Source: Streptomyces rimosus subsp. rimosus
GTDB lineage: Bacteria > Actinomycetota > Actinomycetes > Streptomycetales > Streptomycetaceae
Length of the DNA: 64,000 nucleotides
Reading direction: 5' to 3'
NCBI RefSeq assembly: GCF_000720725.1
Contig: NZ_JOCQ01000059.1
Span: 1 to 64,000, forward strand
Shown here: positions 26,056-35,216 of the stretch, one piece after another
Numbering within the stretch: position 1 is the stretch's first letter
Layout of the letters: each line of letters begins with the position of its first letter
Position numbers and translations under genes: made by a program
The notes under the pieces: model-generated
The model's database searches: none
The model's input: the letters and a program-made list of their open reading frames with translations, nothing else
What the model was told of the DNA's origin: nothing

Positions 26056-29000
26056 CGACCACCTGTTACATCATCGGGGGAACCCGGGTCCTCACCCGGT
26101 GCGCCGCACGGCTGCTCGACGCGGGCGTACGCATCGAGGGCATCCTCAGCGACGACCCGGCGGTCGTCACGTGGGCGGGCGAACACGCCGTACCGGTGCT
26201 CGACCCGCGCGGTGACCTGGCGGCGACGCTGGCCGGGCGGAAGTTCGACTACCTGTTCAGCATGGTCAACTTCCGCATCCTGACCGCGGACGTCCTGGGC
26301 CTGCCCGAGGTCGCGGCGGTCAACTTCCACGACGGCCCGCTGCCCCGCTACTCCGGCAGCAACGTCCCGGCCTGGGCCCTGTACGAGGGCGCGACCCGGC
26401 ACGCGGCGACGTGGCACCGGATGACGGAGGCCGTGGACGCCGGCAGCGTCCTGCTCGAACGCTGGTTCCCGGTCCGCGAGCACTCCACCGCGCTGTCGCT
26501 GACGTACGAGACCGCCGAGATCGGCATCGAGCTGTTCGAGGACCTCGTCCCGTACGTCGTGGCGGGCACCCTGCCCGACGCGGTCGACACGGGTGACCGT
26601 GAGCGGCGGTTCTACCGACGGTCCGCTCGCATGGCCTCCGGCGGCCTCATCCACGCCGGTACGCCGGCCGCCGAGGCCGCGCGGATCTCCAAGGCCCTGG
26701 ACTACGGCAGCTTCCCGAACCCGCTCGGCGTACCCACGCTCGTCACCGCCCAGGGCGCCGTCTTCACCCGGCAGGTCAGGCTCGTGCCCCGGGACGAACC
26801 CCGCACGGACACCGTCGTGCGGTCGGTGACCACCTCGGCGCTGACCCTGTCCGCACCCGACGCCGACCTGGTGTTCAGCGACTTCGCCGCCGTCGACGGA
26901 AGCGCCCTCAGCGGACAGGCCGCCGCACAGCGGCTCGGCGCCACCGAAGGCGCCCCGCTGCCCCCCGTCGACGGAGACCGGCTCGCCGCCATCACCGCCG
27001 CCCAGCGGCCACTGCGGTCCCATGAACCGTGGTGGCGGGCGCGACTGCTGGACCTGCGCCCGGTGCCGCTGCCCGTCGACGACTTCAGCGCCGGCACGGC
27101 GCACTACGGCCGCTACGAGCTCGCCTACGTCCCGTCCTCCCACGAGGAGGCGACCGGCGTCGTCCGTGCCTTCCTGAAGGCCGTGGCCGAGCGCGCGGGC
27201 GAGCGGAGCTTCGACTTCGCCTGGTCGCCGTCGGCCGCCCGGTTACGGGCCGAGGAGACCCACGGCATCGCCGCCGCGCGCTTCCCCGTACGGTTCGACG
27301 GCGACAGCGTCCCCGCACTGCGCCACAAGCTCGACGAGGCCACTGCCCGGCACGGCTACGCCGTCGACCTGGAGGTCCGGCTCGGTCTCGCGGGACGCCC
27401 CCTGGGCTCCGGGGAGCCGACGTTCACCAACGTCATGGTCCTCGAACGCGGCGCGGGGGAGGAGGCTTCGGCCGAACCGCACACCGAGATCGCGCTGCTG
27501 TGCCTGCGGGACGGCCCGCCGGCCGTCTTCATCCGCGAGACCGCGATGGGGGGCGACGAGGCGCTGGAGTTCACCGAGCGGGTCGAGGACCTGATCCTTG
27601 CCGCCCTCCTGCACGGCGATGACAAGCGGCCCGTGCCCCGGGCCGACGCCGCACCGCCTGACGCCGGGAAGACGGCGGCAACGGGCCGTGCCACCGTGCT
27701 CGACCTGTACGCCGCCGTGGCCGCCGGCCGGCCCACGGCCACCGCCGTCCGCAGCGGCACCCGCACCCTCGACTACGCCGCCCTGGACGCCTGGGCCGAC
27801 GCCATCGCCGCACGTCTGCACGACCAGGGAATCGAGTCCGGATCGGTGGTCGGTGTCCTCGTCGAACGGGACATCGGCCTGATTCCCGCCCTCCTCGGCG
27901 TCCTCCGCTCCGGCGCCGCCTTCCTCCCGCTCGACCCGGCGTACCCCGTGCAGCGGCTGCGGGGATACACCGAAGCGGCGCGGTGCGACCTGATCCTCAC
28001 CGACCGCACCACCCACGCCCTCGGCACGCTGCTGGGCACCGCCCTGCCCGTACCGGAGGCGGACGGGTCCGCTCCGGCCGTGCCGCCGCGGGTCACCGCC
28101 GACGACCTGGCCTACCTGCTGTTCACCAGTGGATCCACGGGCACCCCCAAGGGCGTGGAGATCGAGCACGGGGCGCTCGCCAACTTCCTCACCGGCATCG
28201 GCGAGCGGCTGGGCTCCTCGGACCAGGACGTCGTACTCGCCCATACGACGGTCGCCTTCGACATCTCCCTGCTGGAACTCCTGCTGCCGTTGACCGTCGG
28301 CGGCACGGTCGTCCTGGCCTCCCGCGAGGTGGCGCGCGATCCGCGACGCCTGGCCGAACTGGCCGGCGAGGTGACCGTCGCCCAGGCCACACCGAGTATG
28401 TGGCGGCTCCTGCTGGCCACCGGATGGACCCCGTCCGCGCAGCTCACCGTCCTCTCGGGCGGCGAGGCCCTGCCGCGGAGCGTCGCCGGGAGCCTGCACG
28501 CCTCGGCCCGGGCCCTGTGGAACCTGTACGGCCCCACCGAGGCCACCATCTGGGCCTCCGCCCACCGCGTCACCACCGTGGACACCTTCGTCCCGCTCGG
28601 CGCGCCGCTGCCGAACACCTGCCTGCACGTGCTGGACGAGCGGCTGGAGCCGTGCGCGCCCGGTACGACGGGCACGCTGTGGATCTCGGGCGCAGGACTC
28701 GCCCGGGGGTACGCCCACCGGCCCGATCTCACGGCGGACGCCTTCACCGTCCACCCCGGCACCCGGACGCGCCTCTACCGGACCGGTGACGAGGTGCGGC
28801 TGCACGCCGACGGCGCCATCGAATGGCTCGGCCGCGTCGACGCCCAGGTCAAGGTGCGGGGCAACCGCATCGAGCCCGCCGAGATCGAGCAGGTGCTGGA
28901 ACGGGTCCCCGGGATCACCGCGGCGGTTGTCGTCGCCGCCCGTTTCGAGGGCCGGGGCGAACCCCGGCTGACTGCCTACCTGGTCGGCGACGACCTGCCG

Positions 29001-32000
29001 GCGCGGGCCCGGCTGGACGAGTCCGTCGCCGCCGCGCTGCCCGAGTACATGGTGCCGGACGCGTACGTACGGATCGACGCGCTGCCCCTGACCGACAACG
29101 GAAAGGTGGCGCGGGCCCGGCTGCCGTTGCCGGGGCGCGACACGGTCCTGCACGCCGAACCGGTGCCCGCACCGGCCGCTCCCGGGGCCGGACGGGTCAC
29201 CGCGTCCGGAACCGCCACGGCGGCCCCGCTGACCGGAGAAACGCCGGCCGAGTTGATCGCCCGCGTCTTCGCCGACACCGTGGCACAGCCCGGGTTCACC
29301 GTGGACGCCAACTTCTTCGACTTCGGCGGCGACTCGGCCACCGTCACCATCGCTGCCGTACGCCTCAGCCGCGAGCTGGGCACCGAGGTCACCGCTCCGT
29401 CGATCTTCGCGACCGGGACCCCGGCCAAACTGGCCCGGCTGCTGGCGGACGAGGGCCTGGTACGGATCACCGAGCCGGAAGCGGAGCCGGGGGCGCGCAC
29501 CCCCGTACCCCAGGACGCGCGGACGGCGGACCCCGACGGTGCGCTGGCCGTGATCGGGATGGCGTGCCGGTTCCCCGGTGCCGCCACTCCGGACGAGTTC
29601 TGGCGCAATCTGGTCAACGGCGTCTCCAGCGTCGGTGACGCGCCCGCGGGCCGGCGCGGCTGGGCCCACCTGTGGGCCGCGGCCGAGGCCGACGAGGTGC
29701 GGACGGGCTGGGTCGAAGGAGTCGAGTACTTCGACCCGGGACGCTTCGGCCTCACCGACCGCGAGGCCCGGCGCCTGGATCCCCTGCAGCGCATCCTGCT
29801 GAGCGTCACCGCCGAAGCCCTGGAGGGCAGCGGCCACGATCATGCGTCGCTCGGCGGTGCCACCGGCGTCTTCATCGGCACGATCGCGAGCGACTTCCCG
29901 GACCTGGTGACGCGGAGCATCGGCCACGACGACCCGCACGTGGCCACGGGCACCGCGATCTCCATGGTCGCCAACCGGCTGTCGCACGTCTTCGACTGGT
30001 CGGGACCGAGCCTGGCCGTCGACACGGCGTGTTCCTCGTCCCTCGTCGCCCTGCACCAGGCCGCGGTGCACCTGCGGTCGGGCGATGTCGACGCGGCCGT
30101 CGTGGGCGGGGCGAACCTGATCCTGACGCCGGACAAGACGCGCGCCTTCGCCCGCAACGGCATGCTGTCCCCGCAGGGCGTGTGCCGGGCCTTCGACGAG
30201 GGCGCCGACGGTTACGCGCGCGGCGAGGGCTGCGGCGTGGTCATCCTGAAGCGGCTCGCGGACGCCCGGCGGGACGGGGACCCGGTCCTCGCGGTGATCC
30301 GTGGCACCGCCGTCAACCACACGGGTGGCAGCGCGGGCTTCCTCACCGCGCCCAGCAGGCCCGCCCAGACGGCAGTGCTGCGCGGGGCACTCGCGGCAGC
30401 CGGGGTCGCCGCCGGGGACATCGGCTATGTCGAGGCACACGGCACCGGCACCCGGTTGGGCGATCTCACCGAGCTCGAAGCGCTGCACGCGGTCCTCGGC
30501 ACTGAGGCCACGCACCCGGTCGCGGTGGGATCGGTGAAGACGAACATCGGCCACCTGGAGCCCGCCTCCGGCATCGCCGGGCTCATCAAGACGGTGCTCG
30601 CGCTCCAGGCCGGGAGCATCCCGCCGTCCCTCAACTTCACCACGGCGAACGCCTCCTTCGACTTCGCGGCCTCACCGCTGTTCGTCGCCGACCGGCCGCT
30701 GCCCTGGGAGGGCCCGCGGATCGCGGGCGTCAGCAGCTTCGGCTTCGGCGGCGCGAACGCCCATGTGGTGGTCGAAGCCGCTCCCCGCGCCGCGGAGGAC
30801 ACCGCGGACCGCGACCGGCTGCCCCGGCTGCTGACCCTGTCCGCGGGGTCGGACGCGGCGCTGCGCACCCTGGCGCACCGCCTCGTGCTGATGCTGGACT
30901 CCCCGTACTGCCCGTCGCTCACGTCGCTCAGCGAGGCGAGCCGCAGACGTCCGGCTGCGGCACACCGGCTCGCCTGCGTCATCGACAGTCCGGAACAGCT
31001 CGGCGACAAGCTGCGGCTGTTCCTGGCCGGCGTCGAAGACGTCCGCTCCCTTCACCTGGGGGCGGCCGACGGCACCGGGCGTACGGAGACGGTGCCGGTC
31101 CGGGACGGGGCGGGCCGGGCCGAACTCGATGCGCTGGCGCGGCAATTCGTGACCGGCGCGGACCTCGGCACCGGGCCGGGCCGGGCGGGCGTACGCTTCC
31201 CGACCGCGCCGCACGACGAGAAGTACCTCTGGCTGGAGCCGGCCGGGCAGCCGCAGCCGACGCCCCCGGCCGCGGTCCGGCCCCCGGGTACTCGTGACGT
31301 GGCCGACACCTCCGGCCGTACCACCGCCGTATGGACGGAACTCCCCGAGACCGCCGGGCACCTGGTCCTCGGCAGGCCGACCCTGCCCGGGGCGGCCTAT
31401 CCCGGCAAGGTGGCCGAGCTGGTCGGACGGCAGCGGTTCGGACTGCGCGACCTGACGTTCCGCGGGGCCGTCGAGGCGCCCGCGTCCCTGTCGGCCGAAC
31501 ACGACGGAGCACGGGTCGCGTTCCGTGACGGCAACGGCGCCCTCGTCTGCACCGCCGAACTGACCGCACCGGAACAGCCGGCCCTGCTCGCCCCGCCGTC
31601 CGGCGAGAACTTCACGACGGTCGAAACCGGCGCGTTCTACCGTACGTTCGAGCGCGCCGGGCTGTCCTACGGGCCCGCCTTCCGGACCGTCACCGCGCTG
31701 TCCACCGCACCCGGGCAGGCCACGGGCGAGCTTCGCGCCGCGGCCGAATCCGACGGCGTGGTCGACGCGCGGCTTCTCGACGGGGCCTTCCAGGTCGCCC
31801 TTGCCGCGTGTGGCGCCCAGGGCCTGTACGTTCCGTTCGCCGTCGAACGGCTCACCGTGCTCGGCCCGGTCCCGGCAACCGCCCGCGTCCACGCCCGGCA
31901 GGAGCGGGAATCCGGCCCAGGCTCCGGCCTGCTGACCGCCGGCCTGGTGATCCTCGACGGCGACGAGCCGGTGCTGGAAGCCCGCGGCATCACATGGAAG

Positions 32001-35000
32001 CGGCTGTCGGGTGCGCTGTGGGCCGGTACCCCGGGGCCCGGTACGGCACGCGGCGTCGGTGCCGGCCCAGGCCGGCCGTCGGTCCCGGCCGCCGGGAACA
32101 ACGGTCACCGCGCCGGGCCCGGTACGGGACGGGGCGACGGCCTCGACGCCGCCCTGGCCCGTTGGGTGGCCGAGGCCCTGGAAACGGGGCTCGACGAGCT
32201 CGAACGGGACCGTCCGTTGCAGGAGCAGGGGCTCGATTCCGTGCTGGCCGTCGCGCTGGCGCAGGACCTGCGGGCCAAGCTGGCCGCCGACATCCCCGTG
32301 ACCCTCGTCCTGGAAACCGGATCGGTCGACCGGCTCGCCGCCGTGCTCCGTGAGGAGTACGGCGTCACCACCGTCCCCGGCGAAGCCGCATACACGGAGG
32401 AGCCGGAAAAGCCGGAAGCCGCATACACGGAGGAGCCGGAAGCCGCGTACACGGAGGAGCCGGACGACGCCCCGCGCGGGACGCCGTCGGTCACCGGACA
32501 GATCACCACCCCCGCGGCGCCGGCCGGGGACACGGCCGGCCCGGAGCGGCACGACATCGCCGTCATCGGCATCGACGGGGTCTTCCCGAACGCGGTCGAC
32601 ACCGGGGAACTCTGGCGGGTCGTGCTCGACGGCGCGGACTGCCTGAGCGACGTGCCCGCCTCCCGCTGGGACATCGACGCCTACTACGGCACCGACGGCA
32701 AGCCCGGCACCGTGTACCTCAGGCGGGCCGGCTTCGTCGACGGACTGACCGACTTCGACCCCGGGTTCTTCCGGCTGTCGCCCGCCGAGGCGCAGTGGAT
32801 CGACCCGCAGCAGCGGCAGCTGATCCAGTCGGCCTGGCGCGCCCTGGAGGACGCCGGGCTGGCGGGCGCGCCGGACCGTGCCACGGGCGTGTTCGTGGGC
32901 GCCAGTTACCAGCACTACCGTGACCTGGTCGTCGACGATGTCGTGGAGACCGCGGCCGGGCTCGGCAACCACAACGCGATCCTCGCCAACCGGCTCAGCT
33001 ACTTCCTCGACCTGCACGGCCCCAGCATGACGGTCGACACGCTCTGCTCGTCGTCGCTGGTGGCCCTGCACACGGCGGTGCGCAGCATCCGCAGCGGGGA
33101 GTGCCGTCAGGCGATCGTCGCCGGCGTGCACATGGGGATGTCGCCCCAGTACTTCCAGCTCGGCTCGCGCCTCAGATCGTTCTCGCCCACCGGCAGGTCG
33201 CGTGCCTTCGACGCCGGCGCGGACGGGTTCGTACCGGGCGAGGGAGTCGTGTCGGTCGTGGTGAAGCCCTTGGCGGCGGCGCTGCGCGACGGGGACCGGG
33301 TGCGCGGCGTGATCCGCGGGACCGCGGTCAACCACGGCGGCCGGACGAGCGGCCTGACGGTTCCCGGCGGTGCGGGCCAGCAGGAGGTCGTGGCCGCGGC
33401 GCTGGCGGACGCGGGGGTCTCGCCGGAGTCGATCGGCCTGGTCGAGGCGCACGGTACCGGCACCGGACTGGGGGATCCGATCGAGGTGGAGGCCCTGACG
33501 CGGGCCTGGCGCCGCTTCACGGCGCGGTCGCAGTTCTGCGCGCTGGGTTCCGTGAAGAGCAACATCGGCCACCTGGAACCCGCCGCGGGGCTCGCGGGCC
33601 TGGTCAAGGTCCTGTTGGCGCTGGAGCACGGGGTCGTCCCGCCGACCGCGCACGTACGGCGGCCGAACGACCACATCCGCTTCGAGGGAACGCCGTTCTA
33701 CCTCGCCGACCGGCCCGTCGCGTGGCCGCGTACGGGCGAGCCGCGCCGCGCGGCGGTGAGCGCCTTCGGCATGGGCGGCGTCAACGCGCACGTCATCGTC
33801 GAGGAGGCACCGGATGCGCCCGCCCCCGCAGGGCCGGCGCAGGACAGCCACCTTGTACGGGTCACCGGTGCCGACGAGGCCGCCGTGCGCGCCCTCGCCG
33901 CCGCCTACGCCGGCCACGTGGCCGGCCTGCCCGAAGACCGGCTGGGCCACGTCGCCTTCACCGCGAACACCGGCCGTGCCGCCCAGCGCCACCGGGTCGC
34001 CGTGCACGGGTCCACGGCCCGTGAGCTGGCCGACCGGCTCACCGACGTCGCCTCCGGACGTACGCCCGTGGTCCGGCACACCGGCAAGCCCGCCACCACG
34101 GCCTTCCTGTTCACCGGTCAGGGCTCCCAGTACCCGGGCATGGGCCAGGACCTGTACGCCGCGGAACCGTGCTTCCGCGACGCGCTGCACGAGTGCGCCG
34201 ACCTCCTCGCCCCGCACCTCGACGTGCCGTTGCTCGACCTTCTGTGGGGCGACGCCCGCGATCTGCTGGACCGGACCCGGTACGCGCAGCCCGCCATCGT
34301 CAGCGTCGAGGTGGCCCTGACACGGTTCCTGGAAGCCGCCGGGGTACGCCCCGACGCCGTCGCCGGGCACAGCCTCGGCGAGCTGACCGCCGCCTGGGCC
34401 GCCGGTGTGCTCTGCCTGCCCGACCTGCTCCGCCTGACCGCCCTGCGCGGACGGCTCATGCAGGACCAGCCGGCCACCGGCGCCATGGCGGTAGTCCACA
34501 CCGACGCCGACACCCTCGCAGCCGCTCTGCGGGACCACCCCGGCCTGGAGATCGGCGCCTACAACGCGCCCCTGGTTCACACGGTCACGGGCCCTGCCGA
34601 CGCGCTCGCCCGCTTCCGCGAGGAGACTCCGCACCGTACCCAGGCCCTCGCGACCAGCCACGCGTTCCACTCCGCCGACATGGCACCCGCCGTCGCGCCC
34701 TTCGCCGACGCGGTGGCCGCCGTCGCCCTGGAGCCGCCCGCCATCCCGTTCGCGGACACCCGCACCGGAACCTGGCACACGCCGGACTCCGCCGTCGACG
34801 CCGGGCACTGGGCCGAGGCCATCCGCCGACCGGTCCGTTTCGCACAGGCACTGACGACCCTCGCCGAGACCGGACCGCAGGTCGTCTGGGAGGTCGGCCC
34901 GCACCCCCACCTCACGCCCCTGGCCCGTACCACCCTCGCCGAGCCGCACCCCTTGTGGCTCACCACCCTCCACCGCGGGCGCACGGGTCAGGTCCAGCTC

Positions 35001-35216
35001 CACACCGCCCTGGCGGCCCACCACAACCGTACCGACGCCGACCTGAACTGGAGCGCGCTCCACGAGGGCAAGCAGCACCGCACGACCACCCTGCCCACCT
35101 ACCCCTTCCACCGAGAGCCGCTGGCCGCGCCCCCCGCTCGCCGCCGCGTCAGGCCGAAGGCCGACAGCCACCCGCTGTTCGACCGCCACTACGAGCACCG
35201 GAGCGAGGCACCGTGA
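26052..35216 (+). CDS. PKS A: hybrid NRPS-PKS loading protein, FT-(C)-A-PCP-KS-DH-ACP-KS-AT
   Basis: Order in this 3054-residue protein: formyltransferase (1-260; N91-F-H93 in NFHDGPLPRYSG), a condensation-like segment without HHxxxDG (290-545), adenylation (550-1020), PCP (S1095), KS1 (C1327, H1463, H1501), an AT-less linker, DH (H1770 in HLVLGRPTLPG, D1910), ACP (S2063), a repeat linker (2110-2140), KS2 (C2332, H2467, H2507) and a malonyl-type AT (S2774, HAFH). The A-domain code read by hand is DILQLGLIWK, glycine. It should load N-formylglycine, extend it once, then pass it to KS2. It ends just at the start of a DH; the rest of that module is in PKS B. The only TTA codon noticed in the operon is Leu398. 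It overlaps both neighbours. Confidence 0.93.
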   Translation: MTTTCYIIGGTRVLTRCAARLLDAGVRIEGILSDDPAVVTWAGEHAVPVLDPRGDLAATLAGRKFDYLFSMVNFRILTADVLGLPEVAAVNFHDGPLPRYSGSNVPAWALYEGATRHAATWHRMTEAVDAGSVLLERWFPVREHSTALSLTYETAEIGIELFEDLVPYVVAGTLPDAVDTGDRERRFYRRSARMASGGLIHAGTPAAEAARISKALDYGSFPNPLGVPTLVTAQGAVFTRQVRLVPRDEPRTDTVVRSVTTSALTLSAPDADLVFSDFAAVDGSALSGQAAAQRLGATEGAPLPPVDGDRLAAITAAQRPLRSHEPWWRARLLDLRPVPLPVDDFSAGTAHYGRYELAYVPSSHEEATGVVRAFLKAVAERAGERSFDFAWSPSAARLRAEETHGIAAARFPVRFDGDSVPALRHKLDEATARHGYAVDLEVRLGLAGRPLGSGEPTFTNVMVLERGAGEEASAEPHTEIALLCLRDGPPAVFIRETAMGGDEALEFTERVEDLILAALLHGDDKRPVPRADAAPPDAGKTAATGRATVLDLYAAVAAGRPTATAVRSGTRTLDYAALDAWADAIAARLHDQGIESGSVVGVLVERDIGLIPALLGVLRSGAAFLPLDPAYPVQRLRGYTEAARCDLILTDRTTHALGTLLGTALPVPEADGSAPAVPPRVTADDLAYLLFTSGSTGTPKGVEIEHGALANFLTGIGERLGSSDQDVVLAHTTVAFDISLLELLLPLTVGGTVVLASREVARDPRRLAELAGEVTVAQATPSMWRLLLATGWTPSAQLTVLSGGEALPRSVAGSLHASARALWNLYGPTEATIWASAHRVTTVDTFVPLGAPLPNTCLHVLDERLEPCAPGTTGTLWISGAGLARGYAHRPDLTADAFTVHPGTRTRLYRTGDEVRLHADGAIEWLGRVDAQVKVRGNRIEPAEIEQVLERVPGITAAVVVAARFEGRGEPRLTAYLVGDDLPARARLDESVAAALPEYMVPDAYVRIDALPLTDNGKVARARLPLPGRDTVLHAEPVPAPAAPGAGRVTASGTATAAPLTGETPAELIARVFADTVAQPGFTVDANFFDFGGDSATVTIAAVRLSRELGTEVTAPSIFATGTPAKLARLLADEGLVRITEPEAEPGARTPVPQDARTADPDGALAVIGMACRFPGAATPDEFWRNLVNGVSSVGDAPAGRRGWAHLWAAAEADEVRTGWVEGVEYFDPGRFGLTDREARRLDPLQRILLSVTAEALEGSGHDHASLGGATGVFIGTIASDFPDLVTRSIGHDDPHVATGTAISMVANRLSHVFDWSGPSLAVDTACSSSLVALHQAAVHLRSGDVDAAVVGGANLILTPDKTRAFARNGMLSPQGVCRAFDEGADGYARGEGCGVVILKRLADARRDGDPVLAVIRGTAVNHTGGSAGFLTAPSRPAQTAVLRGALAAAGVAAGDIGYVEAHGTGTRLGDLTELEALHAVLGTEATHPVAVGSVKTNIGHLEPASGIAGLIKTVLALQAGSIPPSLNFTTANASFDFAASPLFVADRPLPWEGPRIAGVSSFGFGGANAHVVVEAAPRAAEDTADRDRLPRLLTLSAGSDAALRTLAHRLVLMLDSPYCPSLTSLSEASRRRPAAAHRLACVIDSPEQLGDKLRLFLAGVEDVRSLHLGAADGTGRTETVPVRDGAGRAELDALARQFVTGADLGTGPGRAGVRFPTAPHDEKYLWLEPAGQPQPTPPAAVRPPGTRDVADTSGRTTAVWTELPETAGHLVLGRPTLPGAAYPGKVAELVGRQRFGLRDLTFRGAVEAPASLSAEHDGARVAFRDGNGALVCTAELTAPEQPALLAPPSGENFTTVETGAFYRTFERAGLSYGPAFRTVTALSTAPGQATGELRAAAESDGVVDARLLDGAFQVALAACGAQGLYVPFAVERLTVLGPVPATARVHARQERESGPGSGLLTAGLVILDGDEPVLEARGITWKRLSGALWAGTPGPGTARGVGAGPGRPSVPAAGNNGHRAGPGTGRGDGLDAALARWVAEALETGLDELERDRPLQEQGLDSVLAVALAQDLRAKLAADIPVTLVLETGSVDRLAAVLREEYGVTTVPGEAAYTEEPEKPEAAYTEEPEAAYTEEPDDAPRGTPSVTGQITTPAAPAGDTAGPERHDIAVIGIDGVFPNAVDTGELWRVVLDGADCLSDVPASRWDIDAYYGTDGKPGTVYLRRAGFVDGLTDFDPGFFRLSPAEAQWIDPQQRQLIQSAWRALEDAGLAGAPDRATGVFVGASYQHYRDLVVDDVVETAAGLGNHNAILANRLSYFLDLHGPSMTVDTLCSSSLVALHTAVRSIRSGECRQAIVAGVHMGMSPQYFQLGSRLRSFSPTGRSRAFDAGADGFVPGEGVVSVVVKPLAAALRDGDRVRGVIRGTAVNHGGRTSGLTVPGGAGQQEVVAAALADAGVSPESIGLVEAHGTGTGLGDPIEVEALTRAWRRFTARSQFCALGSVKSNIGHLEPAAGLAGLVKVLLALEHGVVPPTAHVRRPNDHIRFEGTPFYLADRPVAWPRTGEPRRAAVSAFGMGGVNAHVIVEEAPDAPAPAGPAQDSHLVRVTGADEAAVRALAAAYAGHVAGLPEDRLGHVAFTANTGRAAQRHRVAVHGSTARELADRLTDVASGRTPVVRHTGKPATTAFLFTGQGSQYPGMGQDLYAAEPCFRDALHECADLLAPHLDVPLLDLLWGDARDLLDRTRYAQPAIVSVEVALTRFLEAAGVRPDAVAGHSLGELTAAWAAGVLCLPDLLRLTALRGRLMQDQPATGAMAVVHTDADTLAAALRDHPGLEIGAYNAPLVHTVTGPADALARFREETPHRTQALATSHAFHSADMAPAVAPFADAVAAVALEPPAIPFADTRTGTWHTPDSAVDAGHWAEAIRRPVRFAQALTTLAETGPQVVWEVGPHPHLTPLARTTLAEPHPLWLTTLHRGRTGQVQLHTALAAHHNRTDADLNWSALHEGKQHRTTTLPTYPFHREPLAAPPARRRVRPKADSHPLFDRHYEHRSEAP
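32383..32463 (+). repeat. in-frame linker minisatellite in PKS A
   Basis: Three copies of the unit encoding EAAYTEEP (one with an inserted EKP) lie in the linker between ACP and KS2. The units differ by one or two bases, so the expansion is recent. Confidence 0.85.

Noticed and set aside
27243..30554. 1103-aa minus frame opposite PKS A
   Set aside because: A high-GC shadow with Gln/His/Arg-rich low-complexity sequence; the + strand has complete domains.
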